Source of the DNA: Pararoseomonas sp. SCSIO 73927
GTDB taxonomy: Bacteria > Pseudomonadota > Alphaproteobacteria > Acetobacterales > Acetobacteraceae
DNA length: 64,000 bases
Reading direction: 5' to 3'
Assembly (NCBI RefSeq): GCF_037040815.1
Contig: NZ_CP146232.1
Span: 4,434,001 to 4,498,000 of the forward strand
How positions within the stretch are numbered: position 1 is the first letter of the stretch; each line of letters begins with the position of its first letter. Positions 7,400 through 16,047 of the stretch are shown here, in pieces. The notes under the pieces were generated by a model. The model saw nothing but the letters and a program-made list of their open reading frames with translations, had not been told where the DNA came from and did no database searches. A program made the position numbers and the translations under genes.

Positions 7400-9533
7400 T
7401 CGCCTGCGGCAGGCGGCCCGGAAGGGCCTGACGCCGCCGCCCCGTATCTCCGTCCCCGACTGGGCGGACCGCTTCCGGCGCCTGGCCAAGGGGGCCGGCG
7501 CCCGCACAGGCCGCTGGAAGACCTCCACGGTGGAGGTGGCCCGCGGGCCGATGCTCGCGGTCACGGAGCCCGGCGTCCACATCATCACGGCGATGGTGTG
7601 CACGCAGCTGATGAAGACCGCGCTCCTCGAGAACGTCTTCGGCTACTTCGCGCACCTCGACCCCAGCCCCATGCTGCTACTGCAGCCGAAGGAGGCGGCG
7701 GCCGAGCAGTTCTCGAAGGAGCGGATCTCGCCGATGGTGAAGTCCACCCCGGTCCTGCGGGACCTGGTGGGCAGCAGCAAGACGCGGAACGCCGACGAGA
7801 CGCTGCTCTTCAAGAGCTTCCCCGGCGGCTTCCTGGCCCTCGCCGGCGCCGGCTCCCCGGACAACCTGGCGCGCCGCCCCATCCGGGTCCTGATGTCGGA
7901 CGAGGTGGACAAGTACCCGGTCACCCGCGAGGGCGAGCCGATCGCGATCGCCGAGGAGCGCACCGCCTCCTTCGATCTCAACTGGCTGTCCATCCGCGCC
8001 TGCTCGCCGACGGTCGAGGACGAGAGCCGCATCGCGGACTCCTACGCGGAGAGCGATCAGCGCCGCGCCTCCCTGGCCTGCCCGCACTGCGGGCACCGCC
8101 AGTTCCCGAATTTCCATAGGCACGTCCTCCCGGACGATGACGGCAAGGCCGGCTGGAAGCCCGAGAAGGCCGCCATCAGCTGCGAGGCCTGCGGGTGCGA
8201 GTGGTCCGAGGGAGACCGCCTGCGGGCGCTCTCCACCACGCTCTGGCACCAGACCAAGGCTTTCGAGTGCTGCGGCGAGCGCCAGTCACCGCTGGACGCC
8301 TACGAGCGCGCCTGGCGCGCCGAGGAGGTGTCGGACCCTGCCAGCAACCAGCGGGCCGTGCAGGCCGTCTGGGACCGCTGGAAGGGGCCTCGCTGGGACG
8401 TGCACCGGGCCAAGTGCTGCCACTGCGGCAGCTGGGCGGTCCCGAACAAGCATGCCGGCTTCCAGGCCGGGAAGCTCTATTCGCCCTGGCAGAAGGACAA
8501 GCCGTCCGACATCGCCACAAAGTGGGTGGATGCCCAGGGCAACCAGGACAAGCTGCAGGTCTGGTGGAACACCCAGGACGGCAACCCCTACCGCCCGACG
8601 GCGGGACGGGCGGTCGCGCTGGACGTACTGCTCGCCAGGCGCGAGGCCTGGGAGGCGAAGGTGCCCTTCGGGGTCGGCCTCCTCACCGCCGGCGTGGACG
8701 TCCAGGACGACCGCATCGAGGTGGAGATCGTCGGCTGGGGCCAGGATGAGGAGTCCTGGTCGGTCGACTACCAGGTCTTCGACGGCGACCCCGACAGCGA
8801 GGAGCTGTGGACGCGCGTCGACGCCTACCTGCTGAGCACGTTCCATCGCGCCGACGGCCGCCCCTTCCGGGTGCAGGCCACCTGCATCGACACGGGCGGT
8901 CACCACACCCAGAAAGCCTACGCCTTCTGCAAGGCCCGGCTGGGCCGGAAGGTGTGGGGCATCAAGGGCGAGAGCGCGCAGAACGGCGCGCGCTCCCCGG
9001 TCTGGCCGGCCAAGCGACCCACGGCGAAGAGCAAGGCCAGCTACCGGCCCTTCGTCATCGGCACCAATACGGCGAAGGACATCATCCGGCACCGGCTGAC
9101 CTTCGAGAAGCACGGGCCCGGCTTCACGCACGTGCCCGAGGACCGCGACGTCATCTGGTACGAGCAGATGCTCTCCGAGCGGAACGTGCTGAAGGAGGAG
9201 GGCGGCCGCCGGTTCCGGGTGTGGGAGTGCCCCTCCCACAAGAGGAACGAGGCCCTGGACTGCCGCGTCTATGCCTACGCCGCCCTGCAGGGGCTGCTGC
9301 ACTTCGGCAAGAAGCTGAACCGCATCACCGCCGCGGCGCAGCTGCCCTACGACGGCCCCAGGCCCGAGATCGAGCCGCCGTCGCCGTCGGCCGTACCTAT
9401 GCCGGAGGAGGAGGCGGAAGCCGCCTCGCCGGATTCCACGCCCCCGCCGCCCCTCCCGACCACGCCCCTGCCGCCGGCGCCGCTCGCGCGCGCGCCGCGC
9501 CCGGCCGCCCGGGCCAGCCGCTGGGCTTTCTGA
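7329..9533 (+). CDS. Terminase large subunit, GpA family
   Basis: This is the DNA-packaging motor ATPase and nuclease. The protein shows the GpA opening (PPPRISVPDWADRFRRL), a deviant Walker A region around CTQLMKTALLEN (near base 7600), a Walker B RVLMSDEVDKYP (near 7890), two zinc-ribbon cysteine pairs (CPHC near 8080 and CEAC near 8185) and the C-terminal nuclease start GVDVQDDRIEVEIVGW (near 8700). A Pro/Ala-rich tail follows residue 680. The start is uncertain: ATG 7329 lies inside terS in another frame, and family resemblance begins near 7404, where only a CTG is in frame. Translation is probably coupled to terS. Confidence 0.93.
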   Translation: MSSSSSRTSGSPSPTLPRPRTKLDRLRQAARKGLTPPPRISVPDWADRFRRLAKGAGARTGRWKTSTVEVARGPMLAVTEPGVHIITAMVCTQLMKTALLENVFGYFAHLDPSPMLLLQPKEAAAEQFSKERISPMVKSTPVLRDLVGSSKTRNADETLLFKSFPGGFLALAGAGSPDNLARRPIRVLMSDEVDKYPVTREGEPIAIAEERTASFDLNWLSIRACSPTVEDESRIADSYAESDQRRASLACPHCGHRQFPNFHRHVLPDDDGKAGWKPEKAAISCEACGCEWSEGDRLRALSTTLWHQTKAFECCGERQSPLDAYERAWRAEEVSDPASNQRAVQAVWDRWKGPRWDVHRAKCCHCGSWAVPNKHAGFQAGKLYSPWQKDKPSDIATKWVDAQGNQDKLQVWWNTQDGNPYRPTAGRAVALDVLLARREAWEAKVPFGVGLLTAGVDVQDDRIEVEIVGWGQDEESWSVDYQVFDGDPDSEELWTRVDAYLLSTFHRADGRPFRVQATCIDTGGHHTQKAYAFCKARLGRKVWGIKGESAQNGARSPVWPAKRPTAKSKASYRPFVIGTNTAKDIIRHRLTFEKHGPGFTHVPEDRDVIWYEQMLSERNVLKEEGGRRFRVWECPSHKRNEALDCRVYAYAALQGLLHFGKKLNRITAAAQLPYDGPRPEIEPPSPSAVPMPEEEAEAASPDSTPPPPLPTTPLPPAPLARAPRPAARASRWAF

Positions 9534-9540
9534 GGACCTC

Positions 9541-9798
9541 ATGTCGGACATCATCCAGGTCGGGGTCTTCGCGGGCATGTCGCGCGGGGCCCTGGAGGGC
9601 TATCGCGCCCAGCTGCAGGGCGCGCTCATCGAGCTCGGGGCGGGCCAGAAGGCCGTGGCCGTCAGCTACACCGCGGGCACCGGCGCGCGCAGCGTGACCT
9701 TCACCCCGACGGACGATGAGAAGATCCGGGGCCTCATCCGGCAGATCAACGCCGCGCTCGGCATTCGCCGCGGCGCCCGCAGCGTGGTCTTCCGGTGA
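9541..9798 (+). CDS. gpW-like head-tail joining protein
   Basis: An 85-residue protein with the gpW pattern: a first helix with LEGYRAQLQGALIEL, a middle segment TAGTGARSVTFTPTDDEKIRGLI, and a basic end. gpW plugs the portal after packaging and prepares the head for tail attachment in lambda-like phages. It sits between terL and the portal gene, exactly as W does in lambda, and overlaps the portal start by four bases (GTGA). Confidence 0.85.
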   Translation: MSDIIQVGVFAGMSRGALEGYRAQLQGALIELGAGQKAVAVSYTAGTGARSVTFTPTDDEKIRGLIRQINAALGIRRGARSVVFR

Positions 9799-11432
9799 GC
9801 CGGAAGCGCGAGAAGGCCCTCCGCGCCGCCGCCAAGGCCGAAGGTGGTCGCCCCCGGGCGCAGGGTCCCGGCGGCTACGTCCCGGGCGGCATGGCCGGCG
9901 GCTTCGCCTACGACGCGGCAAACCTCTTCGGCCAGGAGACCTCGGAGTGGCAGCCCTGGCTGCGCTCCCCGGACGCCGAGATCAACCAGGACCGCGACCG
10001 CATGGTCGCGCGCTCCCGCGACCTGGTCCGGAACGACGGCTGGGCTACGGGTGGCATTACCCGCATCCTGGACAGCGCGATCGGCAGCCAGTTCCGGCTG
10101 GTGGCCAAGCCCGACTACCGGGCCCTGCAGGCCTACAGCCGGAGCTTCGACGCGGTCTGGGCCGACGAGTTCGGGCGGGCCGTCGAGGCCGAGTACCGCA
10201 TGTGGGCGGACGACACCGGGAAATGGTGCGACGCCGCCCGGCAGCTGACCATGACCCAGATGTACTGGCTGGCGCTGCGCCACAAGATCCTCGACGGAGA
10301 GGCCCTGGGCGTCATGCTCTGGACGCCGGAGCGGGTCGGGTACGGGGCGGCGCGCTACAACACGACGGTCCAGCTGCTCGACCCGGACCGGCTGTCGAAC
10401 CCCTACCAGCAGGTCGACACGCCGAACCTCCGGGCCGGCATCGTGCTGGACGGCCTGGGGGCAGCGACGGGGTACCACATCCGCCGCGCCCACCAGGGCG
10501 AGAACTTCGCCGCGATCGAGAGCATGATCTGGGATCTGTTCCCGCGGGAGACCCCGTGGGGCAGGCCGGTCACCATCCACGACGGCGAGCTCGACCGGCG
10601 GGGGCAGCATCGAGGCCTCGGTATCCTCGCCCCGGTCCTCTCGCGACTGAAGATGGGCTCACGGGCCGATCGCGCCGAGCTGGCGCAGATGCTCCTGCAG
10701 ACGATCTTCGCGACCGTCATCCAGTCGCCCTACGACGAGACGGACGTCCTCAACTCCGAGGATAACGAAGGCGAGCTCAGCGCCTACCAGCAGCTGCGGA
10801 TGCAGCACGCCAAGGATAACCCGATCGCCGTCGGCGGGGTGAAGATCCCGCGCCTGGCGCCGGGCGAGGAGCTGAAGGCCATTACCTCCACGCACCCCAA
10901 CTCGGGGTTCGTGGACTTCCAGGGCCACGTGCTCCGAGCCTTCGCCGCGACCGCCGGCCTCTCGGCCGAGCAGGTCAGCTGGGACTACTCGAAGACGAAC
11001 TACTCCTCCGCCCGGGCCGCCATGCTGGAGGCTTGGAAGACGCTCATCCGCCGCCGCGACAATTTCGCGGTCGGCTTCGCCAACCCGATCTGGGGCTGCC
11101 TGCTGGAGGAGATCATGGACTCCGGCCGGGCGCCCCTGCCGCGCGGCGCGCCGTCCTTCATCGAGATGCGGACCGCGTACATGCGCTGCAACTGGATCGG
11201 CCCGGCCCGTGGCTGGGTGGACCCGGTCGCGGAGCGCCAGGGCGCGGTGCTGGGCATGGAGGCGGGCTTCGGCACGCTCGAGCAGGAGAGCGCCGAGCAG
11301 GGCCGGGACTACGAGGAGAACCTCGACCAGCGCCAGGTCGAGATCCGCATGATGAAGCAGCGCGGGCTGCCGCTGCCCCAGTGGGCGGCCGGCCCGCCCA
11401 ACCAGCCGCAGGGCGGCAGGAACGACCGATGA
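9795..11432 (+). CDS. Phage portal protein, lambda gpB family
   Basis: A 545-residue portal protein, the dodecameric channel at the capsid vertex through which DNA enters. The lambda-type features are the N-terminal YDAANLFGQETSEW region, RSRDLVRNDGWATGGITRILDSAIG, and the conserved SWDYSKTNYSSARAA region near residue 400. Its length is normal for the family. GTG 9795 overlaps the gpW-like stop, and its own stop overlaps the ATG of the next gene, showing close coupling. Confidence 0.95.
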   Translation: MSRKREKALRAAAKAEGGRPRAQGPGGYVPGGMAGGFAYDAANLFGQETSEWQPWLRSPDAEINQDRDRMVARSRDLVRNDGWATGGITRILDSAIGSQFRLVAKPDYRALQAYSRSFDAVWADEFGRAVEAEYRMWADDTGKWCDAARQLTMTQMYWLALRHKILDGEALGVMLWTPERVGYGAARYNTTVQLLDPDRLSNPYQQVDTPNLRAGIVLDGLGAATGYHIRRAHQGENFAAIESMIWDLFPRETPWGRPVTIHDGELDRRGQHRGLGILAPVLSRLKMGSRADRAELAQMLLQTIFATVIQSPYDETDVLNSEDNEGELSAYQQLRMQHAKDNPIAVGGVKIPRLAPGEELKAITSTHPNSGFVDFQGHVLRAFAATAGLSAEQVSWDYSKTNYSSARAAMLEAWKTLIRRRDNFAVGFANPIWGCLLEEIMDSGRAPLPRGAPSFIEMRTAYMRCNWIGPARGWVDPVAERQGAVLGMEAGFGTLEQESAEQGRDYEENLDQRQVEIRMMKQRGLPLPQWAAGPPNQPQGGRNDR

Positions 11433-11728
11433 TGCCGCACTCCGTGCTGAGCCGCCGCGGGGCCTTCGGCCTCGCGGCGCTCCTCGCCTTCGTCCGCCCC
11501 GCAGCTGCCGCCGGTGCTCAGGCCCGGCTCGTCGCCGGCGAGCTGGTGGAGCTCCGCAGCTTCGGGGAGGGCACCTGCCTGGACGCCTGCGGCCTGGAAC
11601 CGATCCGGACCGGCCTCTCCGTCACGCGTCACCCTGAGGGCGATCCGGCGGAGCTAGTGACCGCGCGGGAGCGGCTCGGCGGCCGGCCTGCCCCCTGGGG
11701 CTGGGATACGCTGGAGAACGTCCGGTGA
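11429..11728 (+). CDS. Small exported protein with a twin-arginine-like signal, inside the head operon
   Basis: A 99-residue protein overlapping both neighbours (ATGA before, GTGA after). Residues 8-26 read LSRRGAFGLAALLAFVRP followed by AAAAGA, which looks like a Tat or Sec signal peptide with cleavage near Ala-24 to Ala-27. The mature part is about 70 residues with one CLDAC cysteine pair. No family is recognised. A secreted protein between the portal and protease genes is unusual for a virion module; it may be a passenger gene acting on the envelope. The ATG at 11432 is an equal alternative start. Confidence 0.65.
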   Translation: MMPHSVLSRRGAFGLAALLAFVRPAAAAGAQARLVAGELVELRSFGEGTCLDACGLEPIRTGLSVTRHPEGDPAELVTARERLGGRPAPWGWDTLENVR

Positions 11729-12612
11729 CATCCTTCCCCCACCTGGCGCAGCGCCTCTTCAACACCCCGATCGCCATCCACCCGCAGAAGGCGGAGGTGG
11801 TGATGGCGGCCCTGGCGGACCGGCTCGGCATCGCCAGCATGTTCCGCGGCGGCGAGCTGATCTCGCTCAAGCCGCGGGCCATGGAGGACGAGGAGCTCGG
11901 CGCGCCATCCGATCGGCGGGAGCGGCGCGATCGCGACCAGGGCTACGACCTGGTGGGCGGCATTGCCGTCATCCACGTCACCGGGACCCTGGTCCAGAAG
12001 CTCGGCACCCTCCGGCCCTACTCCGGGATGACCGGCTACGACGGGATCCGGGCGGCGCTCCTGGCCGCACTCCAGGACCCGGACGTGAAGGCGATCGCCT
12101 TCAACATCGACAGCCCGGGCGGCGAGGTCGCCGGGTGCTTCGACCTGGTCGACGTCGTCTACGGGCTGCGCGGCGAGAAGCCGATGTGGGCCATCCTGGA
12201 CGAGAACGCCTTCTCGGCCGCCTACGCCCTGGCCAGTGCCTGCGACCGCATCACCGTGCCCCGCACCGGCGGCACGGGCAGCATTGGCGTCATCGGCATG
12301 CACGTCGACATGTCCCAGGCGCTGGGCAAGGCCGGCATCACCGTCACCATGATCCGGTACGGCGAGCACAAGGCCGAGGGGAACCCCTACGAGCCCCTGA
12401 GCAAGGACGCCCTCGGCCGCATGCAGGCCGACATCGACACGATGGGCGAGCTGTTCATCGACACCGTGGCGCGGAACCGGGGCCTGAAGGCCTCCGAGGT
12501 CCGGGCCACGAAGGCCGGCACCTTCCTCGGCCCCGCCGGGCTGAGGGTGGGCCTCGCGGACGCGGTCGCGTCCCCCGGCGCCGCCTTCCGCGCCCTCTTC
12601 AACACCCTCTGA
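11725..12612 (+). CDS. S49 family capsid-maturation serine protease
   Basis: A 295-residue SppA/lambda-gpC-like protease that processes the scaffold and head proteins. The S49 core runs from about residue 70 (GGIAVIHVTGTLV) through FNIDSPGGEV to the nucleophile region DENAFSAAYALAS, giving Ser164, with the general-base lysine in GEHKAEGN at about Lys216. Lambda C also contains the scaffold at its C-terminus; here the protein stops after the protease domain and a separate acidic protein follows. GTG 11725 overlaps the preceding stop. Confidence 0.93.
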   Translation: MTSFPHLAQRLFNTPIAIHPQKAEVVMAALADRLGIASMFRGGELISLKPRAMEDEELGAPSDRRERRDRDQGYDLVGGIAVIHVTGTLVQKLGTLRPYSGMTGYDGIRAALLAALQDPDVKAIAFNIDSPGGEVAGCFDLVDVVYGLRGEKPMWAILDENAFSAAYALASACDRITVPRTGGTGSIGVIGMHVDMSQALGKAGITVTMIRYGEHKAEGNPYEPLSKDALGRMQADIDTMGELFIDTVARNRGLKASEVRATKAGTFLGPAGLRVGLADAVASPGAAFRALFNTL

Positions 12613-12648
12613 CCCCGCGCCGCACCGGCGCCAGCCCCCCGAGGTTCC

Positions 12649-13362
12649 ATGCCCCGTAAGCCCAAGGCCGCGGCCGCGCCCGCGCGCCGCCCGTCCCGCG
12701 CGCGCGCCTCCGTCGCCGAGGCGCTCGTACCCTTCGCCCACCTGATGGATCCCGTGCCGCAGGCCTCCGCCCCCGCGCCGGCCCGCGCCAAGGGCCGCCG
12801 CGCCGAGGACGAGGAGCGCCGCGAGGAGTCCGAGGACGAGGAGGACGAGGACAAGCGCGCCCGCGGCCGCCGCGCCTCCGATGAGGACGAGGAGGGCGAC
12901 GACGAGGACCGCGAGAAGGCCGAGGACGGCGACGACGAGGAGGGCGACGAGGAAGACGACAAGCGCGCCCGCAGCCGCCGCACCGCCGCCGAGGAGGACG
13001 AGGACGCGGAGGACGACGACGAGGAGCAGGACGAGAAGGACGACCGCGACCCGAAGGCCCGCGCCGCCCGGTCCCGCGAGCGCGCCCGCTGTGCCCGCAT
13101 CCTCGGCTCCAAGGCTGCCGCCGGTCGCGCCGCGGCCGCCGCCAACCTGGCCTGCAACACCACGATGAGCGCCAAGGCGGCGGTCAAGCTGCTCGGCACC
13201 CTGCCGAAGCAGCAGGCCGCCGCCCCGGGGCTCGGCCAGCGCATGGCCGACCTCGGCAACCGCCCCTCCGCCGCCGAGACGCCGGCCCCCAGCCGCAAGC
13301 AGCAGGCCGCCGCCTCCTGGGACACGGCCATGAAGCGCGCCGGCGTCACCCCCCGCGGCTGA
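12649..13362 (+). CDS. Acidic, scaffold-like capsid assembly protein
   Basis: A 237-residue protein of three parts: a basic Ala/Arg/Pro N-terminus (1-55), a long Asp/Glu/Arg-rich, probably disordered middle (55-140), and a C-terminal part (145-237) with SRERARCARILGSKAA and AACNTTMSAKAAVKLL-type text that resembles the C-terminal tail of many S49 capsid proteases. It fits a scaffold split from the protease gene; in lambda the equivalent (Nu3) is nested in gene C. It lies between protease and decoration genes, the expected place. Confidence 0.72.
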   Translation: MPRKPKAAAAPARRPSRARASVAEALVPFAHLMDPVPQASAPAPARAKGRRAEDEERREESEDEEDEDKRARGRRASDEDEEGDDEDREKAEDGDDEEGDEEDDKRARSRRTAAEEDEDAEDDDEEQDEKDDRDPKARAARSRERARCARILGSKAAAGRAAAAANLACNTTMSAKAAVKLLGTLPKQQAAAPGLGQRMADLGNRPSAAETPAPSRKQQAAASWDTAMKRAGVTPRG

Positions 13363-13378
13363 TCAGGAAGAACCGACC

Positions 13379-13768
13379 ATGCCCAGCGCACCCGTCCTCT
13401 CCGAGGGCTTCTACCCCGGCCATTTCCTGGTCTCCCAGGCGAACGGCTTCCGCTCCCGCGACACCATCACGGTGCAGAACCAGACCGGCGCCGCCGTCAC
13501 GCTGCAGGCCGGCACCGTCCTCGCCAAGCTGAGCGCGACCGGGAACTACGTCCCCTACGACAACGTCGGCTCCGACGGCAGCGAGGTGGCCTCCGCCATC
13601 CTCTACGCGACCGTCACGGTGCCGGCGAACGGCTCGAAGCGCGGAGCCGCCGTCACCCGGGCGGCGGAGGTGAACGCCTCCGAGCTGCTCTGGGACGCGA
13701 GCGTGGACGCGACCGGCCGCACCGCCGGGCTCGCCGACCTCCTGGCCGTGGCCATCGTCGCCCGCTGA
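13379..13768 (+). CDS. Head decoration protein, lambda gpD-like
   Basis: A 129-residue protein with the gpD pattern: N-terminal LSEGFYPGHFLVS, a central strand-rich domain with GTVLAKLSATGNYVPYD and a C-terminal region ending in LLAVAIVAR. Trimers of this family bind capsid three-fold sites and stabilise the expanded shell. It lies immediately before the major capsid gene, as in lambda. The length is close to that of lambda gpD (110) with a short extension. Confidence 0.9.
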   Translation: MPSAPVLSEGFYPGHFLVSQANGFRSRDTITVQNQTGAAVTLQAGTVLAKLSATGNYVPYDNVGSDGSEVASAILYATVTVPANGSKRGAAVTRAAEVNASELLWDASVDATGRTAGLADLLAVAIVAR

Positions 13769-13873
13769 CCCCGGTGCCCGCCGCCGGCGGGCGCTCGCCC
13801 TCTCCACGACCGGCCAGTCCGGTCCCCGGCGCGCCGTGACGGCGGCCGTCCCCTCTCGGGAACCCCCATCACG

Positions 13874-14905
13874 ATGAGCATTCTGAACGTCTTCAAGGCC
13901 GATGCCTTCTCCACCGTGGAGATGACCGCGGCTGTCGAGCGCACTCCCTTCAAGCCCCAGGGCCTCGGCACGCTGGGCATCTTCGAGGATAAGCCGATCC
14001 GCACCACGGCGCTCGCCGTGGAGGAGCGCAACGGCGTCCTCGTCATCGTGCCGACCTCCGAGCGCGGCACGGCGCCGACGCAGCGCAAGACGGAGAAGCG
14101 CAAGATGCGCTACTTCGAGGTGCCGCGCCTGGCGCACGCCGACACGATCTTCGCCTCCGAGCTGCAGGGCATCCGCGAGTTCGGCGAGGAGACGGTGCTG
14201 ATGCAGGTGCAGACCGAGGTGGCGCGGCGCGTGGCCGGCCCCACGGGGCTGACCTCCAACATGGAGTACACCTGGGAGCGGCACCGCCTCGGCGCCGTCC
14301 AGGGCAAGCTGCTCGATGCGGACGGGTCGGTCCTCTACGACTGGTTCGACGAGTTCGGGGTAATCCAGCCCGACGAGATCGCCTTCGACCTGAAGGGCGC
14401 CAGCACGGCCGGGACCCTGCGGAAGAAGTGCGCCGGGGTGGTGCGGGCGATGCAGCGCGCCTCCCAGGGTGCCTGGACGCCGGGTACCCGGGTGCACGCG
14501 ATCGCCGGCGACGCCTTCTGGGACGACCTGGTCAGCCACCCGGACGTGGTGCAGACCTACGCCAACTGGAACGCGGCCGTGGAGCTGCGGGGCGGCACCG
14601 CCTTCTCCTCCATGCCCTTCGGCGACATCGACTGGCAGAACTACCGCGGCTCCGACGACAACTCCGCGATCGCGGTTGCGCCGAACGAGGTGAAGTTCTT
14701 CCCCGTCGGCGCGCCGGGCGTCTTCCAGCGCGCGCTCGCACCGGGCGAGAGCTTCCAGTGGCTCAACACCCTCGGCAAGCCGGTCTACATCCAGATGGTC
14801 TTCGACAAGGATCGGGACCAGTGGGTGCAGGCGGAGGCCTACTCCTACCCGCTGCACATCTGCACCCGCCCGGAGATGCTCCAGCGCGGCCGCCGCGGCG
14901 CCTGA
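13874..14905 (+). CDS. Major capsid protein, lambda gpE family
   Basis: A 343-residue major capsid protein. Family features include the N-terminal DAFSTVEMTAAV, the PTSERGTAPTQRK region, the MRYFEVPRLAHADTI strand and the late segment with PLHICTRPEMLQ. The size matches gpE (341). It forms the HK97-fold shell. It lies between the decoration gene and two small connector genes. The 105 bp before it carry no gene and may hold a ribosome-binding region for high expression. Confidence 0.95.
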   Translation: MSILNVFKADAFSTVEMTAAVERTPFKPQGLGTLGIFEDKPIRTTALAVEERNGVLVIVPTSERGTAPTQRKTEKRKMRYFEVPRLAHADTIFASELQGIREFGEETVLMQVQTEVARRVAGPTGLTSNMEYTWERHRLGAVQGKLLDADGSVLYDWFDEFGVIQPDEIAFDLKGASTAGTLRKKCAGVVRAMQRASQGAWTPGTRVHAIAGDAFWDDLVSHPDVVQTYANWNAAVELRGGTAFSSMPFGDIDWQNYRGSDDNSAIAVAPNEVKFFPVGAPGVFQRALAPGESFQWLNTLGKPVYIQMVFDKDRDQWVQAEAYSYPLHICTRPEMLQRGRRGA

Positions 14906-14912
14906 CGGCGTC

Positions 14913-15242
14913 GTGCCCGTCGACCTGGACGGGCTGATGACGGGGGCGCTGCTCAGTGCCTTCGGCCAGCCCATCACGTACCAGCCCCGCGATCAGCCCG
15001 AGCTGCCGCCCGGACTGCGCGGGATCCTCGATCGCACGCAGCTGCAGGTGATGATGGAGGGGGCGATCGCTCCCTCTTCCGTCGCGAAGACCTGGCTGGG
15101 CGTTCGGCAGGCGGACTTCCCGCCCGGCTTCGCATTCCGTCCGAAGGACCGCGTGGTCGTCGGCGGCCTCACCTTCGACATCAGGGACGACCTGCCCGAC
15201 GGGCAGGGCTGGGTCTACCTGGAGCTGGGCCTCATCGGATGA
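14913..15242 (+). CDS. Putative head-tail connector protein (gpFII-like position)
   Basis: A 109-residue protein starting at GTG 14913, eight bases after the capsid stop. It has strand-like segments near the C-terminus (FRPKDRVVVGGLTFDIRDDL) that resemble the small beta-barrel head-tail attachment proteins of lambda-like phages. Identification rests on size, fold-like pattern and position. Its stop overlaps the next ATG (ATGA). Confidence 0.6.
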   Translation: MPVDLDGLMTGALLSAFGQPITYQPRDQPELPPGLRGILDRTQLQVMMEGAIAPSSVAKTWLGVRQADFPPGFAFRPKDRVVVGGLTFDIRDDLPDGQGWVYLELGLIG

Positions 15243-15778
15243 GCACCGCCGTGCACCGTGCCGTGGTCCGGGACCGGGTAACCGAGATCCTCCGCGAGGG
15301 GGCCACCCTTGTGGAGGGCCGCGTCTACCGGGCCCGCACCTGGCCGGTGCAGGAGCGGGAGCAGTCCCTCCTGCTGGTCTACGGCTGGCAGGAGGAGCTG
15401 AAGCGACTGGGTGGCACCTCCGCCCAGAGCCGCTTCCAGGCCAGCTTCATCCTCGGCGTCGAGGCGCGTGTCCGCGACCGGTCCCGGGACGAGGAGGAGG
15501 TGGAAGCCGAGCTCGAGGCTCTCACCGGCCAGGTGCGCGACCTGGTCCTCACCTCGGCGGACCTGCAGATGGGCCCGGGCCGCCTCATCGAGCGCGTCGA
15601 GGGGGTGAAGACCACCCTCGGCATCGACACCAAGAGCTCGGAGCTCGCCCTCGGGCGCGGTCTCGTCGCCTTCGAGCTCATCTGGCCCGAGACCTTCGAC
15701 GTCATCCAGCCCGACCCGGCCTGCTGCGACGGCTTCGGCCTCGCCCTGCGCCCGGTCCCGGCACCTTCGGCCCCGTAG
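15239..15778 (+). CDS. Putative tail terminator/completion protein
   Basis: A 179-residue protein with an N-terminal helix (HRAVVRDRVTEILREG), a segment RARTWPVQEREQSLLLVYG, and alternating strands to residue 155, a layout typical of tail terminator proteins such as lambda gpU or Mu gp37-type proteins that cap the tail tube. The last 25 residues are Pro/Ala-rich. Assigned mainly from position between head connector and sheath genes. Confidence 0.55.
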   Translation: MSTAVHRAVVRDRVTEILREGATLVEGRVYRARTWPVQEREQSLLLVYGWQEELKRLGGTSAQSRFQASFILGVEARVRDRSRDEEEVEAELEALTGQVRDLVLTSADLQMGPGRLIERVEGVKTTLGIDTKSSELALGRGLVAFELIWPETFDVIQPDPACCDGFGLALRPVPAPSAP

Positions 15779-15786
15779 GAGCCTCC

Positions 15787-16047
15787 ATGATCTACGTCAT
15801 CCCGCGGGAGGGCACGCTCGTGCCCGACCCGGTGCTGCACGACTTCCTGCCGCCCGAGGGCCGCTGGGTCGAGCGCACCGAGCACTGGGTCCGGATCCTG
15901 CGCGATCAGGATGCCCGCGAGGGCGAGCCTCCGGAGGCCGAGGCCTCCGTCACCCCGGCCCCGGAGCCGGTCCCCGATACCCCCGATGAGCCCGCCCCGG
16001 AGGCGGTCTTCACCCCGCCCCCGGCGGACGAGGAGCACCCCGCCTGA
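15787..16047 (+). CDS. DUF2635 family phage protein
   Basis: An 86-residue protein whose first 40 residues match the DUF2635 pattern (I-Y-V-x-P followed by LVPDPVLHDFLPPEGRWV), known from Mu-like phages just before the sheath gene. Residues 45-86 are an acidic Pro/Glu/Ala tail. Function is unknown; its constant place next to the sheath suggests a tail role. Its last base overlaps the sheath ATG. Confidence 0.8.
   Translation: MIYVIPREGTLVPDPVLHDFLPPEGRWVERTEHWVRILRDQDAREGEPPEAEASVTPAPEPVPDTPDEPAPEAVFTPPPADEEHPA

Noticed and set aside
12387..13391. Serine-rich minus-strand frame opposite the scaffold gene
   Set aside because: It mirrors the GAG/GAC codons of the acidic region, which read as Ser and Leu in reverse; no support as a gene.
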